A DNA stretch of 11,275 nucleotides from positions 1 through 11,275 of the forward strand of contig JAEYPA010000069.1 of the NCBI GenBank assembly GCA_023411225.1, read 5' to 3'. The notes below the pieces were generated by a model that had not been told where the DNA came from, did no database searches, and saw only the letters and a program-made list of their open reading frames with translations. Made by a program: the position numbers and the translations under genes. Source of the DNA: Bacillota bacterium. GTDB lineage: Bacteria; Bacillota; Clostridia; Lachnospirales; Lachnospiraceae. This document shows, piece after piece, positions 6,023-11,275 of the stretch (position 1 is its first letter; each line of letters starts with the position of its first letter).

Positions 6023-6200
6023 TGAAAAGGTAGATACCATCATTTGGGTTTATAGAGGTACTACCGTATTGGGATATAAGTTACCAGAAATTTTGTATTG
6101 CATGACACCAAGAACAATAGATGCATTATTTGTAGCACACTTGAAATATAACGGACAATACCAAGAGCCACAAGGTTTTTGTGACATATTTGGAGTATAG
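6021..6200 (+). CDS. Tail assembly chaperone, T-like extension reached by +1 frameshift
   Basis: The frame is open from 6009 to TAG 6198-6200. After a +1 slip on CCC (6017-6019) translation would resume at AAT 6021 and add 59 residues starting NEKVDTIIWVYRGTT and containing GYKLPEILYCMTPRTIDALF, the 'MTPRxId' helix pattern usual in T-type extensions. There is no ATG, GTG or TTG near the beginning of this frame; the first ATG is inside the conserved helix, so an independent start is unlikely. The stretch is protein-like throughout and stops 15 bases before the tape measure start. In known phages the GT fusion links the tape measure to the major tail protein during assembly. The coordinates given are only for the shifted part of the fusion. 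Confidence 0.75.
   Translation, partial: NEKVDTIIWVYRGTTVLGYKLPEILYCMTPRTIDALFVAHLKYNGQYQEPQGFCDIFGV
6029..6065 (+). promoter_or_regulatory. Possible frameshift-stimulating stem-loop
   Basis: GGTAG (6029-6033) pairs with CTACC (6061-6065), and after one bulged A, TACC (6035-6038) pairs with GGTA (6057-6060), giving nine pairs around an 18-base loop. The stem begins six bases after the TAA and nine after the CCC codon of the chaperone gene, a distance typical of structures that pause ribosomes at frameshift sites. The structure lies inside the T-like coding region, so it could also arise by chance. Confidence 0.4.
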
Positions 6201-6215
6201 AAAAGGGGTGAAAGC

Positions 6216-9200
6216 ATGGCAAACAAAGGAACAATAGGTGGAAAGATAGTCCTTGAGGGCGAGAGAGAGTATAGGCAGGCACTAAGCCAAATAAACACAT
6301 CCACACGAACATTATCCTCAGAGATGCGTATGGTTACAGCTCAATACAGAGACAATGCGAACACCACAGAGGCTTTACGTGCTCGTCAGCAGGTATTAAA
6401 TCGCCAACTAGAACAGCAGAACCAGAGCCTAAGTACATACCGGTCAGCACTTGCAACAGCTAACACTAACCTTGAAAGATGCTCCACAAATGTAAGCACA
6501 TGGAGAGAGAAACTAGCATCTGCCGAGCAAGAACTTGAGCGGATGAAAAACGACACCTCCACCACGAATGACCAGTTAGAAGAGCAACAGAGAGTAGTTG
6601 ACCAGAATCGCAGAGCATTAGAGCAAGCCGAGGGTCAGTATAATGCGACCTCTCAGCGACTACAGACGTGGGAAACACGCATGAACGATGCACAGGCGCA
6701 GTTATTTACTCTAAACTCTGATATCGAGCAGAATAGCCGTTATTTAGACGAAGCCGAAAGAAGTACGGATGGATGCGCTACATCCATCGACCGATACGGA
6801 AGAGAGGTAAGGCAATCAGAGGAAAGCACAACACGATTTGGAGATGTAGTAAGAGCAAATCTGACTAGCGCAGCTATTATTGGAGGGATAAAAACCTTGG
6901 CAAGTACAGTAAAAAGCCTAGCTGTTGGATTGGTAGAACTAGGTACCGGGGCGGCATCCTACGCAGACGACATTATGACAATGTCAACACAAACTCATGT
7001 GTCGACAGATGAGCTGCAAGCCTTTAATTATGCGTCAGAATTAATGGATGTCAGTTTAGAGACATTGACTAAGTCCATGGCTAAAAATATCAAGTCTATG
7101 ACAAATGCGCAGAGAGGTTCAGAAAATTTTGTTGAATCTTACAAGGCATTGGGAGTAAGTGTTACGGATACTAACGGCAACCTTAGAGACGGACAAGAAG
7201 TATTTTGGGACTGTATTGATGCACTGAGAAGTATAGATGATGAAACAACAGCAGATTCAATCGCAATGCAATTGTTTGGAAAGTCGGCGCAAGACCTTAA
7301 TCCACTCATTGAAAAAGGAAGCGCAGGCTTTAAACAGTTAGCAAGTGAAGCAAAAAGTGTAGGCGCAATCATGGATAAAGACACGCTGTCCGCCTTGGGA
7401 GACACAGACGATGCTTTTCAGCGCATGACGCAATCCATAGAAATTGTAAAGCGAAAAATAGGCGCACAATTAGCACCAGTGCTTACGCAGGCTTTTGGAG
7501 ATATCTCTGGCAAAGCAAATGAGATGGGCGATAAGATAGCCGACATGGTAAAAGGTGCTGTACAAGGATTAATAGATGCATTTAAGTGGATAGCAGCCAA
7601 CGGATCAACAATAAAAAGTATCTTAGTTGGTATTGTCACCGGTCTAGTACTAACCAAGGCAGTAGCAGGGGTGCAAGCGTTAATTACATCATTTATAGCA
7701 CTTAAAACAGCAATAGCGGCCGCAGGAACAGCCGGCGCACTACTTAGCGGAATGAGTGGAATAGGCGGTTTAGGCTTATTAGTTGGTGTAGTAGGCGGTG
7801 TTGCAGTTGCCGTAGGCGGACTACTCATGAGCATGAAGGACACCAATGACGCAACAGAGATATTTAATCAAAAGGTAGAAGAATCAAACCAAAAAGCAGA
7901 AGAGATGCAACAATCCGTAAAAGCACTGCATGATGAATATAAAAGCGGTGTTTCGTCTATCGAAGCCGAAACCCAAAGTTCTAAGAAACTAGCAGATGAG
8001 CTTTATGCTTTATCGGATAAGAGTAAGCTGACAGTAGCCGAACAAGCGAGAATGTCTACTATTGTAGATATGTTAAATCAAAAATATCCACAATTAAACC
8101 TTAAAATTGATGAAAACACTCATCAACTTAATAAGGCCAAGACAGCAGTTGTAGACTTAATAAACGCACAAAAGCAGCAAGCATTATACGACATCACATA
8201 TGACAAGCAGAAAGCGGCTATGGAAAACCTTCTAAAAGCAACAACAGACCAAACTGTAGCAGAAAACAATCTTAAAGATGCGAAGAAAAAAGTGAAAGAT
8301 GCAGAGAATGAAGAAGAACAGGCACGTAGAAAGCTTGATAATGCCACAAAAAATAACAGCGCAAGTATAGATCAATGCAATGCAGATGTAGAACAAGCAA
8401 TTACAAATACAAATAACTTGACAGTAGCAAAAGAAAAGGCACAATCTGCATTTGATAATAGCACAGATTCCGTTGAATTAGCACAATCTGCATATGACGG
8501 CCTATCAACAGAACTACAGACCTTTGCAGACAAGCAGGGAATTGCAATAAATAAGACAGATGAGTTAAGTGATGCAACAAAAGATTCTGCCGATACAGCC
8601 AGTGAAGCAGCAAAGAAAATAGAAGACGCATACCACGACCAATACAAAGCAGCCTACGATTCTATTCATGGTCAGATGAGCTTATTCGATCCATTTGAAA
8701 ACAAGACGAAAGTATCTGGAAAGAAGCTTCTTAAGAACCTAGATAGTCAAGTAGATGGACTTAAGGATTGGCAAAAGAGCCTTACCAAGATATCCAAAGT
8801 TGGTAGTGAAGATTTTGTACAAGCATTGCGAGATATGGGACCGCAAGCCGCAGGAGAGATTAAGGCTCTGGCAAAATTATCCAAGCCTGAGTTGAAAAAG
8901 TATCAAGAACTTTGGAGAGAAAAGAACCAAGCCATCTCCACAGCAGCAGTAAAAGCAGTCGGAGATATGGGAGGCCAAATTACAAAGGAGCAGGCCAAAG
9001 TAAGAGCCAAAATCGAAAAAGACAAGTCTCTGTGGAGCAAGACTGGAGGCTATCTTGGTGGAGCACTTGGCGCAGGTGTAAATAGTGGGCTTGAAAAATA
9101 CAGAAACGAGACAAGAACAACCGCAATAGGTCTTTGCTCATCTGTCTTATACGCGATGCAACATGCGCTTGAAGTAAATTCACCATCCAAAAAAGCTATA

Positions 9201-9488
9201 AAAATATTTTCATCGGTCGGAGAAGGAGCTGTAGTAGGTCTAGAAAAGCAAAGAAATGCAGTTAAGAAAGCTAGCGTAAATCTTAGCAACCTATCACTTA
9301 ACAGTATGTCAAGTACAATGACTGCAGGAAATTATGTCAATGGTGGAACGCAGAACACTAGCCAAGTTGGTATTCGTGGCATGGTTAGAGAAGAAATGAA
9401 ATCAGCCTTAAAAGATTTAACCATCTCAGTAGATGGAAAAGTACTAGGAAAAGTAGTTGATTCCAACATGAGGAGGTCCTTAGCATGA
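6216..9488 (+). CDS. Tail tape measure protein
   Basis: This 1090-residue protein sets tail length and is ejected ahead of the DNA. The N-terminus (GKIVLEGEREYRQALSQI) matches the common start of clostridial tape measures. Residues about 22-185 are Gln/Glu/Arg-rich coiled coil with an internal repeat of about 56 residues. About 249-430 is the globular tape-measure core (DDIMTMSTQTHVSTDELQAF through QLAPVLTQAFGDI). Residues about 468-538 are strongly hydrophobic and Gly/Ala-rich, a likely membrane-inserting segment. A second charged coiled coil spans about 550-810, and the C-terminus carries the VNSPSKKA motif near residue 986. No lysozyme, peptidase or transglycosylase motif is visible. The ribosome binding site is AAAAGGGGTGA at 6201-6211. 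The end overlaps Dit by four bases (ATGA). Confidence 0.95.
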   Translation: MANKGTIGGKIVLEGEREYRQALSQINTSTRTLSSEMRMVTAQYRDNANTTEALRARQQVLNRQLEQQNQSLSTYRSALATANTNLERCSTNVSTWREKLASAEQELERMKNDTSTTNDQLEEQQRVVDQNRRALEQAEGQYNATSQRLQTWETRMNDAQAQLFTLNSDIEQNSRYLDEAERSTDGCATSIDRYGREVRQSEESTTRFGDVVRANLTSAAIIGGIKTLASTVKSLAVGLVELGTGAASYADDIMTMSTQTHVSTDELQAFNYASELMDVSLETLTKSMAKNIKSMTNAQRGSENFVESYKALGVSVTDTNGNLRDGQEVFWDCIDALRSIDDETTADSIAMQLFGKSAQDLNPLIEKGSAGFKQLASEAKSVGAIMDKDTLSALGDTDDAFQRMTQSIEIVKRKIGAQLAPVLTQAFGDISGKANEMGDKIADMVKGAVQGLIDAFKWIAANGSTIKSILVGIVTGLVLTKAVAGVQALITSFIALKTAIAAAGTAGALLSGMSGIGGLGLLVGVVGGVAVAVGGLLMSMKDTNDATEIFNQKVEESNQKAEEMQQSVKALHDEYKSGVSSIEAETQSSKKLADELYALSDKSKLTVAEQARMSTIVDMLNQKYPQLNLKIDENTHQLNKAKTAVVDLINAQKQQALYDITYDKQKAAMENLLKATTDQTVAENNLKDAKKKVKDAENEEEQARRKLDNATKNNSASIDQCNADVEQAITNTNNLTVAKEKAQSAFDNSTDSVELAQSAYDGLSTELQTFADKQGIAINKTDELSDATKDSADTASEAAKKIEDAYHDQYKAAYDSIHGQMSLFDPFENKTKVSGKKLLKNLDSQVDGLKDWQKSLTKISKVGSEDFVQALRDMGPQAAGEIKALAKLSKPELKKYQELWREKNQAISTAAVKAVGDMGGQITKEQAKVRAKIEKDKSLWSKTGGYLGGALGAGVNSGLEKYRNETRTTAIGLCSSVLYAMQHALEVNSPSKKAIKIFSSVGEGAVVGLEKQRNAVKKASVNLSNLSLNSMSSTMTAGNYVNGGTQNTSQVGIRGMVREEMKSALKDLTISVDGKVLGKVVDSNMRRSLA

Positions 9489-10162
9489 GTTATTTTATAT
9501 TTAAGGGAATATCGAGTGACACAATGGGGGTAATTCTTACGGAGTTACCTCCTATTACTAAGCCTCCGAAAAAGTATCGTAAGTATGATGTCATCGGCAA
9601 GGATGGAACAGAAATAAAGGAAGATGGCTATACATCATATCCAAAGCCACTAAGTATCGGCATTAAGGACCCATCCAACATAGACCAAATCATTGACTGG
9701 TTAGATGGTAGCGGTCAGTTAATTATCTCTAGCGAGCCAGATAAATTTTACACAGCCAAGATATTAGAGCAAGCCGACTACACAAGCCTTTTAAGGTTTC
9801 GGCAAGCTACAGTCGTATTTGAGATACAGCCGTTTAAGTATGCCGTAGCAAATGATGTAATCACCAAGACTTCCCCATTTTCCATAACCAACGATGGCAA
9901 TTATTATTGCCTACCAACACTCACAATCTACGGCTCTGGTAATGTCACTGTCAAACTAGACGGTGCTGACATCTTTACCATTACTTCCGTACCTTCCTCT
10001 ATTACCGTTGATGGTATGACACATAACTGCTACAATGGCGCAGCAAAACTTAATCGTAAAAAGATAGGCGACTATCTTAGACTTCCTACGGGTACACATA
10101 CAATTTCGTGGACTGGTACAGTATCCAAAGTCGAAATGGCGGTGAATAAAAGATGGCTTTAG
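9485..10162 (+). CDS. Distal tail protein (Dit)
   Basis: The 225-residue product is a Dit-type (Sipho_tail family) hub protein that forms the ring between the tail tube and the tip. Residues about 1-130 form the N-terminal belt domain: FIFKGISSDTMGVILTELPP at the start, then the KYDVIGKDGTEIKEDGYTSY stretch and the DPSNIDQIIDWLDGSGQLI segment typical of the family, ending RQATVVFEIQPFKYA. Residues about 131-225 are strand-rich, with PTLTIYGSGNVTVKLDGADI, and fit the galectin-like C-terminal domain, ending in the usual Arg-Trp. There is no inserted carbohydrate-binding module; the length is that of a plain Dit. The gene overlaps the tape measure by four bases and the next gene by ten. Confidence 0.9.
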   Translation: MSYFIFKGISSDTMGVILTELPPITKPPKKYRKYDVIGKDGTEIKEDGYTSYPKPLSIGIKDPSNIDQIIDWLDGSGQLIISSEPDKFYTAKILEQADYTSLLRFRQATVVFEIQPFKYAVANDVITKTSPFSITNDGNYYCLPTLTIYGSGNVTVKLDGADIFTITSVPSSITVDGMTHNCYNGAAKLNRKKIGDYLRLPTGTHTISWTGTVSKVEMAVNKRWL

Positions 10163-10956
10163 TTAAACTTTTTAAAGAATCAGACATGGACTTTTCCTCA
10201 GATGGAGACTTAACTTTATCACCTAACAAAGCCTTAGTACATGAGGTTTTAAACGGTGATTTTTACTTAGACCTAGAGTTATTCCACGACCAAGTACCAC
10301 TCTTAGACACCTTTGGAATTGTAGCCGTAAATTATCGTGGCAGTTGGCAAGGATTTAGGCTGGGATACTCAGAGACCTTGGTTAATGTAACTTACTTTAA
10401 GTGTTGGCACGTCAGCTACGACATGAAAGACTATCTCATCCAAGACCTAGACTTAGACAATACTCAGTACAATGTAGCCTTAGCAAAAATGAAATCAGCT
10501 ACCACGCGCCCAAATCCATTTACCTTTACAACAGAAATAACAGATGTGGTAGATATGGATATACACAATGCAACCCTACATGATGGTGTCTTTGCCTTAG
10601 TGTCGTCAGTAGAATCTCTTATCGTGCGAGATAACTACAATATCAGCCTTGTAACATCCACAAATCCTACATTTGTAGGAGTGTCTACGGAGTATTATCA
10701 GTCGGTCTCAAAAGACGAGCAGATAGGCGGAATATGGACACCTACAAAGCCAGAGTGGATGCAAGGTGAGTATATCTGGTGTCGCACTAAGATTGTCAAC
10801 ACGGATGGAGTAGAGTACACAGAGCCTTATTGCTACATACCGACCTTACCAAATCTAATTACAGACACTAGCCTTGTAACAGCAGAAACTTTGGTTAATG
10901 AAAACGGAGAACATCTATCAGGAAACAACGGAATCCAATTAATGATAGGAGTGTAA
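10153..10956 (+). CDS. Short Tal-like tail-tip protein with a C-terminal fibre-type module
   Basis: Residues about 1-166 resemble the N-terminal part of Tal / phage minor structural proteins, which form the closed tip below Dit: MDFSSDGDLTLSP, LNGDFYLDLELFHDQVPLLD, a CWHVSYDMKDYLI segment near residue 90, and VESLIVRDNYNISLV near 158-166. Family members then continue with the rest of a gp27-like hub and are usually far longer. Here the sequence passes instead into one copy of a tail-fibre module (about residues 180-230: YYQSVSKDEQIGGIW, then YIWCRTKIVNTDG) of the kind repeated in phage tip proteins, and ends after 267 residues. No peptidase or lysozyme motif is present. GGCGGTGA lies about seven bases before the start. 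The call as tip hub is from position and N-terminal pattern; whether the short form is complete is uncertain. Confidence 0.7.
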   Translation: MALVKLFKESDMDFSSDGDLTLSPNKALVHEVLNGDFYLDLELFHDQVPLLDTFGIVAVNYRGSWQGFRLGYSETLVNVTYFKCWHVSYDMKDYLIQDLDLDNTQYNVALAKMKSATTRPNPFTFTTEITDVVDMDIHNATLHDGVFALVSSVESLIVRDNYNISLVTSTNPTFVGVSTEYYQSVSKDEQIGGIWTPTKPEWMQGEYIWCRTKIVNTDGVEYTEPYCYIPTLPNLITDTSLVTAETLVNENGEHLSGNNGIQLMIGV

Positions 10957-10959
10957 AAC

Positions 10960-11275
10960 ATGAAAAATATAGTAACAGATGTACAAGTAGTACAGTCAAT
11001 GGCTGATACTGATAATGTATACGTCAATAGCGGAAATGCACTAAAGCAGATACCAAAGAGTATATTTTTAGAGGGTACAAATACAAAGATAGCAAACCTA
11101 GGTCACGGATTAGACGCTGTAGATGAAAACATTAGCAATCTATCTAACGAGATTGGTAACTTAAACCTAGACAATGGATATAGAGATACATCTAGCACAT
11201 CTATAGGGGCGCTAACAGAAGCACAAGGTTATAAATCTTTACTTATTGATGTTATCGCAGGAGAAAAGATAACAC
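10960..11275 (+). CDS. Probable baseplate / receptor-binding or fibre protein, N-terminal part (partial, 3' edge)
   Basis: The frame starts at ATG 10960, three bases after the stop of the Tal-like gene, with AGGAG at 10947-10951 eight bases upstream. It stays open to the right edge (105 codons seen), so the gene is cut by the window. It begins MKNIVTDVQVVQSMADTDNV, then YVNSGNALKQIPKSIFL, a pattern seen at the N-terminus of phage baseplate and fibre proteins. A helical stretch with LGHGLDAVDENISNLSNEI (about residues 48-66) could be a trimeric coiled coil. The last part (SLLIDVIAGEKIT) looks like the first strand of a beta-sandwich domain. Position after Dit and Tal suggests a baseplate or host-recognition role, but nothing seen identifies the ligand. 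Confidence 0.6.
   Translation, partial: MKNIVTDVQVVQSMADTDNVYVNSGNALKQIPKSIFLEGTNTKIANLGHGLDAVDENISNLSNEIGNLNLDNGYRDTSSTSIGALTEAQGYKSLLIDVIAGEKIT

Noticed and set aside
7418..7846. 142-codon minus-strand open frame opposite the tape measure gene, Ala/Pro/Thr-rich
   Set aside because: It reflects the Gly/Ala-rich hydrophobic segment of the tape measure on the other strand. There is no independent sign of coding.
1..11275. CRISPR arrays, insertion sequences, tRNA genes, diversity-generating retroelement repeats, defence or accessory cassettes
   Set aside because: None was seen. Genes are contiguous structural phage genes with no inserted cargo, no long direct or inverted repeats and no stretch over 300 bases without coding sequence.

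Overview
The window is the head-to-tail structural (morphogenesis) part of a tailed phage or prophage with siphovirus architecture. It is densely packed on the + strand, with every gene in the same direction. AT-rich codon use (many TTA, AGA and AAA codons), AGGAGG-type ribosome binding sites and the protein families (HK97-fold capsid with its own scaffold domain, ClpP-like prohead protease, phi13-type major tail protein) point to a phage of a low-GC Gram-positive host, most likely a Clostridia-type Bacillota. No integrase, repressor, lysis or bacterial gene lies in the window, so it cannot be said whether this is an integrated prophage or a free phage.

Layout from left to right: the C-terminal end of the large terminase subunit (1-352); portal (368-1630); ClpP-like prohead protease (about 1617-2297); HK97-type major capsid protein (2349-3491); a very small HeH/SAP-like reading frame with no obvious start codon (to 3643); the connector and neck genes, namely gp6-like connector (3674-3991), head-tail adaptor/stopper (3981-4286), HK97 gp10-like protein (4291-4710) and a probable tail terminator (4707-5057); major tail protein (5061-5612); tail assembly chaperone G (5654-6022) with a second-frame T extension (to 6200); tape measure protein (6216-9488); distal tail protein Dit (9485-10162); a short Tal-like tail-tip protein (10153-10956); and the start of a probable baseplate or fibre gene that runs off the right edge (10960-11275).

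The genes form one assembly line. Terminase pumps DNA through the portal into a shell of protease-matured capsid protein. The connector, adaptor and gp10-like proteins close the head and join it to the tail. The tail tube polymerises along the tape measure with the help of the G/GT chaperone. Dit and Tal form the tip to which receptor-binding proteins attach. Genes overlap or nearly touch, and I see no promoter, so they are probably one late operon.

I find no new defence or accessory system here. The points worth a second look are a probable +1 programmed frameshift (CCC TAA) in the tail chaperone with a well-placed downstream stem-loop; three intergenic hairpins that bracket the major capsid and major tail genes; the HeH-like frame lacking an NTG start at its expected N-terminus; and an unusually short Tal-like protein that ends in a single fibre-type module.
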